Of a stretch of DNA of 37,108 nt, positions 11,612 through 20,920 are shown in pieces. The notes beneath the pieces were generated by a model. The model saw only the letters and a program-made list of their open reading frames with translations, searched no databases and had not been told where the DNA came from. Source of the stretch: Hypsibius dujardini (taxonomy: Eukaryota; Tardigrada; Eutardigrada; Parachela; Hypsibiidae); the NCBI GenBank assembly GCA_001579985.1, contig LRSR01005174.1, positions 1 through 37,108 of the forward strand. Reading direction: 5' to 3'. Within the stretch, counting starts at the first letter, position 1, and each line of letters opens with the position of its first letter. The position numbers and the translations under genes were made by a program.

Positions 11612-12410
11612 TCAAATAACAGCTGCGGCCTTTAATGGGGTTGTGTTATTCCGCAGGCCCTTCAGTCCCGCGCATGTCCCGTAGCATTGACACGTGAACC
11701 AAGTGCACCGGCAATTTGGGCCGCCGTAGCTGATGCATTGTGAAGTGACCACACAACCACCCCCGCAGGTGGCCTCCGTTGCACCTCGTAGAACTGTAAA
11801 ATTAACGGAACACAATGTCAAAGAAATTGTATCAGAACTTGTTCCGCAGCATGATAGGATAGTAAGTGGAAGGTAACCGGAAGATTATTGGTCAGCAGCA
11901 GTAAAAGTACTGTATTTTCGCGTTAGACAGGGACAGTGGTAGTGGAGTGGAACGTGTGCACGGCTTGCGTGCACCCTACACACAGCACAAGCGCCGCGTG
12001 GCCGATTAAACGTTCCCCAGCTCGTTCGCTGTCCCTGTCTAACGCGAAAATACAGTACAGAAAGTGGCAATCATAGCATTGTGCGTAAATCCAGAGATGG
12101 GGGAAGGGAGGCACCTGCACTATTATTTTTTGTAGGGATGGCACCAAATGTCACACTGTATATACCAAACCAAATCAAATGATGTCGATGTGATTTTTAA
12201 TTTAAAACTCGTTTGATATTGTTTTAAGTCACTTGATTTTGATTTTGATTGGTTATGATCATTTTTCACTCAGTTAAGGGAACATATGAGAACTTCGTGC
12301 TCGTCGGTGCATTCAGGGACTCCCTGAAATGTTATTTACCGTATTCATAATCATATGGTATACCCCCCCCCCGAGAATGTGAATACCAAATATGGATAAT
12401 ATATACATAT

Positions 12411-12441
<31 letters not shown>

Positions 12442-12512
12442 ATTATTGATAAGTTGGACTTACCGGTCAGCATTGCCAGACCTAGGATAACGAGTGCAGA
12501 GAATCTATTCAT
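11612..12512 (-). CDS. Small secreted cysteine-rich protein, unrecognised family
   Basis: Two exons, complement(join(11612..11793, 12464..12512)), 76 residues, joined in phase 1 by GT-AG sites (ACCG|GTAAGT and TTTTACAG). The first exon encodes a signal peptide beginning MNRFSALVILGLAMLT. The mature part has eight cysteines at 26, 30, 36, 44, 46, 51, 53 and 57 (C-x3-C-x5-C-x7-C-x-C-x4-C-x-C-x3-C), then a short uncharged-to-basic tail with a possible NNT glycosylation site. A TATA box lies 38 nt upstream of the ATG. Secretion and disulfide bonding follow from the sequence; function is unknown. I do not recognise the spacing as any standard defensin, EGF or granulin fold. The single intron carries an (AT)n tract and a 152-bp inverted-repeat element. 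Confidence 0.75.
11907..12058. mobile_element. 152-bp MITE-like element with perfect 30-bp terminal inverted repeats
   Basis: Arms 11907-11936 and 12029-12058 are exact reverse complements. The outer GTAC could be read as a TA target-site duplication around CTGTATTTTCGCG ends, as in Tc1/mariner-type elements, but the flanks give no longer duplication. It has no coding capacity and lies inside the intron of the cysteine-rich gene. Perfect arms suggest recent activity. Confidence 0.75.
12399..12442. repeat. (AT)n / ATATAC microsatellite
   Basis: Alternating AT tract with interspersed ATATAC units in the intron of the cysteine-rich gene, about 20 bp from its donor site. Confidence 0.95.
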
Positions 12513-12549
12513 GGCTACGGTTGCGTTGGAAGACTCGAGTCACGAGAAA

Positions 12550-12558
12550 ATATATATA
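12550..12558 (-). promoter_or_regulatory. TATA box of the cysteine-rich protein gene
   Basis: TATATATAT on the minus strand, 38 nt upstream of the start codon at 12512. With a usual spacing of 25-30 nt to the start site, the 5'UTR would be only about 10 nt. Confidence 0.6.
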
Positions 12559-12965
12559 CCTCTTGCGGAAGATATTTTACAATTAGCTACAGCGAGTGAT
12601 GCAAGCCGGTATGATGTATTATTCGGTTTTATTCGGTATAATAAATACACTCATCTATACATGCGTAGGGTATTGCGAAGGGGCACATGAATGCACATGC
12701 TTATATTCGTTCACTCACTCTATGCGAGGATGGAAATGGGATCGAGGGAGCGTTATCGTTCTTGCAAACACGGCCTAGTCTGGTATGACTTTTATCTAGT
12801 AGAGGTAAGTCACGTGGATATTAGCACGGTTGCTTTTATCGTGAATGTTGTTGAACTAGAATATTTAATGCATGACGGCCATAAGGCTGATCTTGTGGGT
12901 AAACAACAAATAACAGCAAGCCAACTGGTCAAAGTGGCACACATTGAGTAGTGCCTGTACATACG
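12559..12965. other. Intergenic, no gene seen
   Basis: Open frames here (for example 12454-12690 and 12691-12951 on the plus strand) lack conserved features and have AT-rich codons unlike the real exons nearby. No RNA gene or repeat recognised. Confidence 0.5.
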
Positions 12966-12980
12966 AATGTATTCAGAATT

Positions 12981-13215
12981 CGCATTATCGGCCTACGCAG
13001 ACATGGAGGAATGCAATGAATCTGTTAGTGCTCGTTGGGGATGCATTGGTAACAACAGATATGAATACAAACAAGTGGCGAGTGACTCGCTCTAGATTAC
13101 CCATGATAGCGAGTTTGCAGAATGCTCGCCTTTCGGACAAATATATCGTAGGCGCTAAGCAAAACATTTGTGTGCTGTTTGGGACAATTGAGTATAAAAT
13201 GACGGCACCGCTATT
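12981..13215 (+). pseudogene. Degraded copy of the same gene as the pseudogene at 14537
   Basis: The DNA from CATTATCGGCCTACGCAGAC can be aligned by eye, with indels, to 14731 onward. Shared translated pieces are HIIGLR, then (after a 1-nt shift) CNESVSARWGCIGNN against CNDILNSGWGSMDN, THDSEF against IHDSGF, and GTIEYK against GEHFEYE. Stops and frameshifts break every frame. See the entry at 14537 for the tentative family. Confidence 0.5.
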
Positions 13216-13659
13216 ACCTTTAATGGTAATTTTGGGAGATATCATGAGTACTTTCCTCCAGCATCTGGTCCATATTGGGTTTCCTCAAATTTTGGCCCCG
13301 TAAAGAGTACCTGTAATGAGCTCAAAACTTAATAAACGGCCAACATTCCTGTGTGAAAAACTGAGAACTCGCCATCTGAGTAGTGTATTGGGCAAACTTA
13401 TAAGTTTTGATTGCTAGTTCAATAGACGTAGAATTAAAATTTTAGCACCAATATACTGTCGACCTCCGTTCCCCAATTAGGTTATGATGTCGGCTTCATT
13501 TGGAGAAATACGGTTATCCACGGAACGATACGAATGAAAAGATACGAATAAAGCTAGTTCATACACAAAGTCAAAACTAATAAATTCTTGTGATGCTTTT
13601 TCGCATTCGCAGCAATGTCTCCACAAATTCCGAATCAGAATTTTTCTGATAAAAAAGGT

Positions 13660-13925
13660 TGGTTTTCGGTACAGTGTCCTTCAATCAAGTACGCCAAAAA
13701 CGCACAACGAATCGGTGTGAAACTGTGCGTTCTTGTCGACCGGGTCGGGTTCGATCCTTGTCCTTGTGTCATGGTAGGAATTTGAAAACGAAATTCGTGC
13801 ATTCCGGGATGGTCTGGCTTTTCGGGCCGCACAATGCCGGATAATTGTTGAGGTTGATGATGTCGTTGCCGTGAAAGACGCAAATGGTCCGCCTAATTCC
13901 ATCCGTCCCAGTTGAGTGCCTCTCG
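13660..13925 (-). pseudogene. Possible frame-broken coding remnant
   Basis: Minus-strand translation gives protein-like pieces in alternating frames: GLCVGREALNWDGW, then TICVFHGNDIINLNNYPALC ending at a stop after FVFKFLP, then DPVDKNAQFHTDSLCVFGVLD in another frame. The composition looks coding, but I cannot assign a family. The hAT-like element at 13947 begins just beyond it. Confidence 0.3.
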
Positions 13926-13938
13926 GCCGACGCACAAT

Positions 13939-14390
13939 CCGCAGATTAAAGCATGACACCGCGTGACTTTTAAGACGCGGCAGCGGCAGAAATAGTCTCA
14001 TACTTTACGGGGCACGGCATCAGACGGCATTCACGGAACTAAATTTCATGCGGCAAGCGGCAGCACCGCCCGATATTTCGGAGCGGCGCGGCATGAGGCG
14101 GGAAATTAATTTGTTTCTAATTACTGAAGAAACACAAGAAGATAGATCTGTTACAGCGGTGAGTGATAAAGAATTCTGATTGAGCAACAATAAACGGTAT
14201 CCACATAATAATAATGGACGAAAATATAAAGTTCTCACTAAAAGCGTGGTGACGCGGCGGCGCAGCGCGGCAGTCGTGCGGCAAAAAATTCGCAGTTTCT
14301 TAAGCAGCGCGGCGCGGCAATACCGCTGCCGTGCCACGCCGCGCCGCGCGAAGCCGCCTCGCGGTGCGGCTGTCATGCTTTACCGCAGAT
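13939..14390. mobile_element. Non-autonomous hAT-like element (436 bp) with 8-bp target-site duplication
   Basis: The element spans 13947-14382. Terminal inverted repeats are TAAAGCATGACA (13947-13958) and its exact reverse complement (14371-14382). Both sides are flanked by CCGCAGAT (13939-13946 and 14383-14390), an exact 8-bp duplication. An 8-bp duplication and a TIR fitting the YARNG start (TAAAG) are the hallmarks of the hAT superfamily. Subterminal regions are dense in GCGGC/CGCGGC repeats in both orientations. No transposase is encoded, so it depends on a partner elsewhere. Confidence 0.85.
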
Positions 14391-14536
14391 CTAGTCTTGA
14401 TTGCTGTGGACTTGAGCCTGGCCCTTTGTGATGAGGCCTCGCGTCAGCGAACATTTTCAGTTGATAGGGTTGAATCCAAAATGCGTGTATTCTGGAACCT
14501 TTTGGCATTTGGACCGCACATCCAAGCCTCGTTGTG

Positions 14537-14990
14537 ATGGCCTACGATATCGTTAACGCGGAGGTCGCAGCTCTAACCCCAGTTGCCGTGCCAGTGAATA
14601 TTCGTCTAAAAGAGCCGAGTGAAAAACATGATTTAACAATTGTAAATGAAATCTTCGTTAAAGCGAAATATCAGAATACTACTGCCGCATTATGTTTCAA
14701 AGACTTATAATCTGGGATAGCCAACGCTCACATTATCGGGCTCCGTAGTTACGCGGTGTGCAATGATATTCTGAATAGCGGTTGGGGTAGCATGGACAAC
14801 AGCATCTGGACGTGGGTAACTGGTCAGTACGTCCAGCTCATCCATGATAGCGGATTCCCTGGAAGCTCGTGGTTTAAAGGGATATTTCCTAAGCGGAAAG
14901 TTGCATGACCTTGTGTCTGTTGTTGTTGGGGAGCATTTTGAGTACGAACAGACGAACAGTGAGCTTGTTTATTACTGAATAATCATTTTG
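14537..14990 (+). pseudogene. Pseudogene, possibly of the farnesoic-acid-O-methyltransferase-like/DM9 group
   Basis: An ATG at 14537 opens a frame with normal codon use (begins MAYDIVNAEV) that hits TAA at 14708-14710, continues open to TGA at 14906, and resumes in another frame as SGKLHDLVSVVVGEHFEYEQ and ends at TGA near 14978. HIIGLR and SGWGSMDNS recall the D-A-H-I...GGWGN core of Methyltransf_FA domains, and the tail loosely recalls DM9 (DUF3421) repeats; both are tentative. One in-frame stop plus one frameshift make it non-functional as read. A second, more decayed copy is at 12981-13215. Confidence 0.5.
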
Positions 14991-15752
14991 AGACTTGCCG
15001 TGAGTATTTTCCTTTCACATCAGTTCCACATTAAGCTTTCTGAGATTCGGCTCCGCATGCAGAAAAAGAGAGAAGCTTGGCATCAGTGAAGCAATTTGCC
15101 GACTTTACTGCAGAGTACTGACAGTATAGTCGGTGACGCGCAACTTTTCTCTGCAACGGAGAAATATCTTGAAGAAGTGACCCAACGACGCTAGGAGCAG
15201 GGCACAAGTTAGGAAAAAAAGGACTGAAAAAAAATTACGTTTCGAAAATCTGAACAGTTTAAAACGACATCTCCCGATTAACGAAGCAATTCTTAAAATG
15301 TGAAACTACAGTTTATCATGGCTCATCGCCGCAATCAGCATTGGAGTGTTAAGAGATGAGGGAATGCTACTGTTATCTCAACTAACTTGTTGCATTGTTA
15401 TTTCTTATTGATTGATTATTTTATTTGTCCCTTTCAAGTGGGCTAAAATAATTGGAGGGGAGAAGAGAGGCACCTGACGGCTAAGGCTTGGCTGTTAAGA
15501 CTGTAGCGGGAGAAAAGAGGAGGCGTCGGTTGACTATGCAGTGCATTTACGTCTCAACGTGATGCGCTGCGCTGCCGCCTAGGCCCCATAGTCATATCCA
15601 TCCATCCGGCTGGACAGATTTTTTGCCTCCTTATCGCCTGTGCTTGCATTCTTCATCGGATGTGTGGGTGAAAATTTTCTCCCTCAACAGCAACGCGTAT
15701 TTGATCTACTAGACAGTAACGGTTGCGTCCATTTTTCAAGGTTACTGCACTA

Positions 15753-16406
15753 CGAGGTGAAATTTTTCAATTCGGCGAAGAGGAAAGCAGGGGGCGCAGG
15801 TGTTTACCAAATGACAACGAAGAGTACTAGTACTACGTTGATTGATCTATTGGAGCAGTCAAAATAGTCATTACATTTTCAATTAGGTTAGCAAGATCTT
15901 AACGAAAATGTTCCTTTTGTTTGTTCCAGCATTTACAAAACTATATTAGCTTACGATTGGCACCACATAAGCCCTTATAGACAAAAAGAAAGAAAATTTG
16001 TTGGCTATTTGCGTGCAAGACAAGTATTTCATCATCGACACGGCCTTGTTGTGGTTTTGTTTACACTCGTGTACCAAGACGTCAGTGGCTCCCCTAGCGT
16101 CTCGATTCCGGCTAATTTACTGCGAAGTTTCTCCTTGTTTTTTTCGAACAATCGTCAGAACTCTACAACGGATTATTGCCTTGCTTTCTATGCCATCTAA
16201 CTGGCAAAAATTTCTTTGACTTTGTCAAAGCATTAGATTGTGTGAAAGATCGCAACTTTTCATGTAGCAAGGAGCGGAAAAAAGTTCGCCGAATTAAAGG
16301 CGTTCGCTCGTTCTCGTTGCTCGTTCGCTCGTTCTCGTTGCTCGTTGCTCGTTCGCTCGTCGCTCGTCGCTCGTCGCTCGTTCGCCGAAGTAAAAATTTC
16401 ACCTCG
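15753..16406. repeat. Possible worn transposable element bounded by 26-27-bp inverted repeats
   Basis: 15753-15779 and 16381-16406 are reverse complements apart from one indel and an adjacent base (core CGAGGTGAAATTTTT and TTCGGCGAA). A further copy of the inner motif TTCGCCGAATT lies near 16283. No target duplication or coding region found. Confidence 0.45.
16301..16383. repeat. Tandem array of CGTTCGCT / CGTTGCT units
   Basis: Two complete 21-bp units (CGTTCGCTCGTTCTCGTTGCT without its last base) are followed by shorter CGTTGCT and CGTCGCT units. The array abuts the right inverted repeat of the element above. Confidence 0.85.
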
Positions 16407-16561
16407 CACAGAAGTTTCACTACAGAGGTTTCTGTATATCTGATCTCGCCGGACCAGACCCTAATTTCTATCCGTTTTGCGCCACCGCCCCCCCCTCCCC
16501 GGCGATCCGGGCGAAGGCTGAGGTCAGGCCTTGCTTTGCGAATGGTATTTTAATTTTCCCG

Positions 16562-17034
16562 GTGAGTGAGCTTATGATTTCCGAAAAGAAAGGTTGATTT
16601 TGTTCCGGCACTTCGCTAGGTGATCCACCAATCAAGCGACAGTGTGATAGGCGAAGTGTATTATGTCATTGGCTTCACGAATCTTTTCACAGTCAATCAA
16701 ATATTAATCGTATCACCGGTCCTCCTCTTCATCTTGTTTGATTTAAAGTCACACAAGAAATCAACATTTAGAAATCATGTTTGTATTCAAAAAGCACTGA
16801 ATTACTTTAAACATAATATTTTTTAGTTTACTTAAAATTGTATTTTTAATGCTGAAAATGTGGCTTTTTCAGTTTTTTGTTTCAGTCAACTTTGCCGTCA
16901 GATTTAAATTTGCTTAATATATTATCTAAACTTAAACACGCTATTTAAACACCATGATCTGCCCAACCATGAATTCCCTATCCGTTCCGGTGGAATCGTA
17001 ACGGAGTCGCCAATGTGTCCATTTTAATCCACAG
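16562..17034 (+). other. Candidate 5'UTR intron of the TGF-beta receptor gene
   Basis: Donor CCCG|GTGAGT at 16561/16562 and acceptor TTTTAATCCACAG ending at 17034, 29 nt before the ATG. Both sites match consensus; their pairing is inference. Confidence 0.4.
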
Positions 17035-17063
17035 GAGCATCAAGTCCAATTGGGAGGCCGATC

Positions 17064-20000
17064 ATGATTGTTTTGTTGTGGGCATTGGTCGGGTTCGCGG
17101 TCCTCGGCTGTGGGTCGTGCATCAAGTGCCACTGCGACGACGAGCGTGCCGGAAATCGGTTCAGCCTGGTCCCCTGCAACATCACCCCCGGCGAGAAGTT
17201 GGGTGTCTGCGAATGTCCCCCACCGGACGCGAAGTGCGTGTGGCTCTACGGCATGGGCTCGCCGACGGCGACCCCGGACATCCACTCCTTCTGCGTGGCT
17301 CCGCATCTCCTGTCGCGGAGACCCTCCTCCCCGTTCGCTCTTACTGCCAAATCCTCCTCCGACCTCTTGAAGGGGTACTGCACGTATCCCGAGCAGTACA
17401 ATCGCCATCGGATGGGCTGGGGCCGGGTCTACCGGCACTGCTGTGATGACGCGGATTTCTGCAACAACTTTGAGGCCGAGTGGAAGCTGATGGCGGAAAC
17501 ATGGCCGCACCTCTACGGACCGTCGAGCACTCCGGCGCCGCTGACCACGACAGCACCGCCGCCGGCAATGACCGTGGAGGAGTGGATGGACCGGCTGGCG
17601 GAAGCTGCGAGCCTGCCACGGTGGGCGGTGGCTGTGGTGCTCTTTGTGGTGGCGGGGTTGTTGTTTGTAGTGTTCTTCGCGTTTGGATTCCTGATGGCGC
17701 GGCGTTACCGCTGGGGCGACAAAAAAATTGAAGCGGATTCAGAGATAGGTTGGTTTTTCAGTTGACTGTTGGTGTGTGTGTGTGTGTGTCTGTTTGTTTG
17801 TCTTCCTGTCTGTCTATCTATCTGCCTGCATGTCTGTCTGCATGTATGTTTGCCATGTTTGTCCGTATGTCTGTCCGTCGGCCTTTCTGTCTGTCTGTCT
17901 GCCTGTCTGTCTCTGTCTGTCTGGTTGATTGTCTGTCTGTCTTTTTCTGCCACAATGCCAAACGAAACTTCCGTACAGATAATGACGTTTCTGACACGGA
18001 CTCTGACACGGACTCCGACCCCGGGCCTCCGATCACCATCCAGAGCACCGTCGCCGCCGGCATCACAATCGAGAGGACGATCGGCCGGGGCCGATTCGGT
18101 ACGGTGTGCCTGGCGACGTGGCGCGGCGGTCCGGTGGCAGTGAAGATCTTCGCCAGCCGTGACAGCATGTCCTGGGCGCGAGAGTCGGACATCTACAGCA
18201 CGGCCATGTTGCGTCATGAAAACCTCCTCGGATTCATCGCTTCAGACACTCTCGACACCGGTACGCAAACAGAGGTATGTTCAGCAACGCGAACAGCATC
18301 TTCGTATTGCAATTATGCAAGAATTCCTCTTGGGAGATAGCCAGTCGTTTTGTTTTAGTTCTGGCTGATCATGGATTATCATCATTTGGGGTCGCTCTAC
18401 GACTACTTGAACATTCGACCGGTATCCCAGCTCCAGCTAATGGCCATGATGTACGTCTTTGAGACTCGCTTGCCGTTTTTGTTTTTCTACTGCCAAGAAC
18501 CGGTACCTTTCTTTGATCAGGTACTCCATCGCGAACGGGCTGACTCATCTTCACCTGGAACTCATAGGAACGAACAATCAGGACAAACCGTCCATCGCTC
18601 ACCGAGATCTGAAGGTTTGTAAACTCATTTTTGACTCACTTCATCGATCCTGTGATTTGATTTGTATGTCCATTCCAACCTCCTATCTGGGTTGTCGACA
18701 AGAGCGCCACTTGGGTTGGTCAACTCCGACTCCGAACGAGTCGCCGGAGTCGACGACTCAGACCAGAGTCGTCGACTCAGACCAGGAGTCGTCGACTCAG
18801 GTCACTCCCGGAGTTGGACCCTGATATAATCAATGTAGGGGTCTGACTCTGTAGTCAACGACTCCGATCTGAAACTCCAACCTGCTCCTCGATATCGTGT
18901 CCGAAATGTGTCTAATTCATAAGGGTCCACTGCCCAGTGCGTAATCTGTTGGAGTCGACGGCTCCGAATCTCGACTCCGGCGACTCTGGAGTTGGTTCGG
19001 CGTCGGTGTTGACCAGCTTATGTTCGACTTGACTTGACGGATTCTTTGTATGTTTATTTGTCGGTTTGTGTGGTTATTCCAATGAGACTCGTTTAGCTCG
19101 GTCGAGACTCCCGACATCACCGCAAAAGTTATCCGATTCGAATGAATAACATTTTAATCGGAAAAAAATATAAGGTGTGATTTGGGGGTTTGAGACCCTC
19201 AGGAGATGGGCAAAATGAGCACATAAATTGCACTGCTTTCGGGGTTAAAGGACCGAAAAATCTCTGAAAGGATTTACTTCGATTTCTCTCGTTTTTCCCA
19301 TTTTGTTCAGTCGATCAATCAATCAACTACGTAAGCAGTGGGAACTTTGTGCCCGTTTTACCCACCCCTGAGGGTCGAACGCAACTTGTATTGTAATTGG
19401 AAAAGTTTTGTCTTTCGATTAAAAAACATGCATATAAATAGGGCAAGGTTTGCGGCAATGTTGGAAGTCTCGACCGAGATAAACGAGCGGGAGTTGACGG
19501 TCTGTCTGAATATCTACTGCGACTGGACCTTGCGCTGAAATTGTAATTCCCACATTGTTGCAGAGCAAAAACATCCTGGTCAAGCGTAACGGCGAGTGCT
19601 GCATCGCCGATCTCGGCTTGGCGGTCCGCTTCAGCTCCGACAGCAAGACAGTCGACATTCCCGCCAACGAAAAAGTCGGCACCATCCGCTACATGCCCCC
19701 GGAAATTCTCAACGGCACTCTCGATTCCGCGCGCTTCGAGTCCTTCACCCGCGGCGACATCTACTCGTGCGGTCTCGTGCTGTGGGAGATTCTCAACGCG
19801 TTTAACCGCGCCAAGGTTCCTCCGCGCGAGCGGCATCGCCTGCCGTATTTCGACACGATGCCGGACGACCCGTCGCTGGAGGAGGCCCGGGCGGTGGTGT
19901 GCGAGGCCGGTGTGCGACCGGAGCTGCCGGCTCCCTCAAACGCCATGATGTCGAGCTTGCATACCCTGCTGCGGGAGTGCTGGGCAGCGGATGCCGTTGT

Positions 20001-20076
20001 TCGGCTCACTTCCCTGAGGGTGAAGAAGAAGCTCGCGGCCCTGTCGAGCCAGTACTTCGGTGTGCCGCGTTCTTAG
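17064..20076 (+). CDS. TGF-beta/activin type I receptor serine/threonine kinase with altered GS region
   Basis: Transmembrane kinase that phosphorylates R-Smads after activation by a type II receptor. Exons: join(17064..17748, 17979..18274, 18359..18450, 18521..18614, 19564..20076), 559 residues. Signal peptide about 1-19; cysteine-rich ectodomain ending in the CCx5CN box (HCCDDADFCN, from residue 125); Ser/Thr/Pro stalk; membrane helix about 187-210. The kinase follows: GRGRFG, VAVKIF with Lys284, HRDLKSKNIL, DLGLA and YMPPEIL (usually APE). The L45 loop (SDTLDTGTQTE) is closest to the ALK4/5/7-Baboon class, so Smad2/3-type signalling is inferred. Where relatives have TTSGSGSG this protein has alternating Ser/Thr-Asp (residues 233-242, SDTDSDTDSD) followed by PGPP. 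Intron 1 carries a (TCTG)n array and intron 4 a foldback element. Confidence 0.93.
17771..17948 (+). repeat. (TG)n and (TCTG)n array in receptor intron 1
   Basis: A GT run followed by TCTG/TCTA repeats occupies most of the 230-nt intron 17749-17978. The open frame that crosses it is low-complexity and not coding. Confidence 0.9.
18717..19015. mobile_element. Foldback/MITE-like element in receptor intron 4
   Basis: The left end (TGGTCAACTCCGACTCCGAAC, without its last base, from 18717) and right end (to 19015) are inverted copies with two or three mismatches; next to them GAGTCGCCGGAGTCGA (18738-18753) is exactly inverted at 18971-18986. Inside are direct copies of a GTCGTCGACTCAGACCAG unit. 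No clear target duplication. Confidence 0.6.
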
Positions 20077-20920
20077 CGTGGGGCACACTCAACGGTGCGG
20101 GTTTGTGAGCGCTTGTTGAGAGCATTGTAAGTCTGTTTGGTATTCCGTTCCAGGTGATTGTTGTTATCTTTTTTTGTCTCACAGATGCCATTCGCGGCGA
20201 TTTGTGGGATCAAGGCCAACTGTTCTGCCAAAAACGTCCACACATAGAGATGCTGCAGCTCATCCTACTCAGTGTATTAGTCGGTTATGAAATGCTAAGA
20301 ATATTGTAACTGTTATCCTCCTACAGTTTTTCATCGACTTGCCTCGATACAATATATACAAAGTAAGTAGTCGTACCCGCCCTCTGTATTTCGGGAAGAG
20401 ATCGGAAGTGTTCTTCCCTTCCTCCCCGTTGTTTTTCGTCTCGATGCCTCTTGAGGAACCCGCGATAAAATTCGGCTTTTCTGCTGTTTCTGACGGTTTC
20501 GCCTGAACGGTGATCTGTGTATTCTGTCAACTGATTGATCGATCAACTACTTTAACTTAGTTGTTCTAACTTTCGCGTACTATGCGCGTACCGGGCGGGG
20601 TACCAGTTTTCTTTTTTACATTCCCACAGTGGCCGCAAATTTACCAACTCGATGCACTGGTAATATCAAATAAAATACGTCTCTTTGGTGCTGAGGATGA
20701 TAGTTCGAGAATGTCCGATCATACCCTCGCGCCGCCTTAGTCATGTCAATGCGATATAAGTCCAACCTTGTTGCTTGGCGTTGCTGAGTCGCCTAACACT
20801 TTCGAATGCAAGTCGTCCCCAGTGCGTGACTTGTACAGTTCTTGACGGGTATTTTGAGAATCCATTTTACATCACACGTTTGTTTACCTGAGCTGCTGTT
20901 TCTTTCGCATCCACAGCAGC
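20077..20920. other. Receptor 3' flank and upstream region of the next gene
   Basis: Contains the likely receptor 3'UTR up to a poly(A) signal at 20669-20674. A polypyrimidine acceptor (CGCATCCACAG, ends 20916) lies 4 nt before the next start codon. No other coding region seen. Confidence 0.5.
20669..20674 (+). terminator. Poly(A) signal AATAAA, likely for the TGF-beta receptor
   Basis: Canonical hexamer 593 nt after the receptor stop codon, followed by a GT-rich stretch (CTCTTTGGTGCTG). It is the only canonical signal noticed before the next gene. Confidence 0.45.

Larger units (their letters stand above)
14991..17063. other. Gene-poor stretch before the TGF-beta receptor
   Basis: No convincing exon on either strand. 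It holds a distant inverted-repeat pair (15753-15779 and 16381-16406), a CGTTCGCT-type tandem array, a poly-C run near 16488, and AT-rich sequence. The right end should contain the receptor promoter and leader exon. Confidence 0.5.

Noticed and set aside
13740-13765. tRNA-like B box GGTTCGATCC
   Set aside because: No matching A box at the right distance and no acceptor-stem pairing around it.
16301-16383. CRISPR-like short tandem repeats
   Set aside because: Units are contiguous with no unique spacers, and the window is clearly eukaryotic nuclear DNA.
17750-18340. Long open frame through the first intron of the TGF-beta receptor
   Set aside because: It crosses the TCTG array and gives a low-complexity Cys/Leu/Ser protein; the phase-1 GT-AG junction at 17748/17979 joins normal receptor sequence instead.
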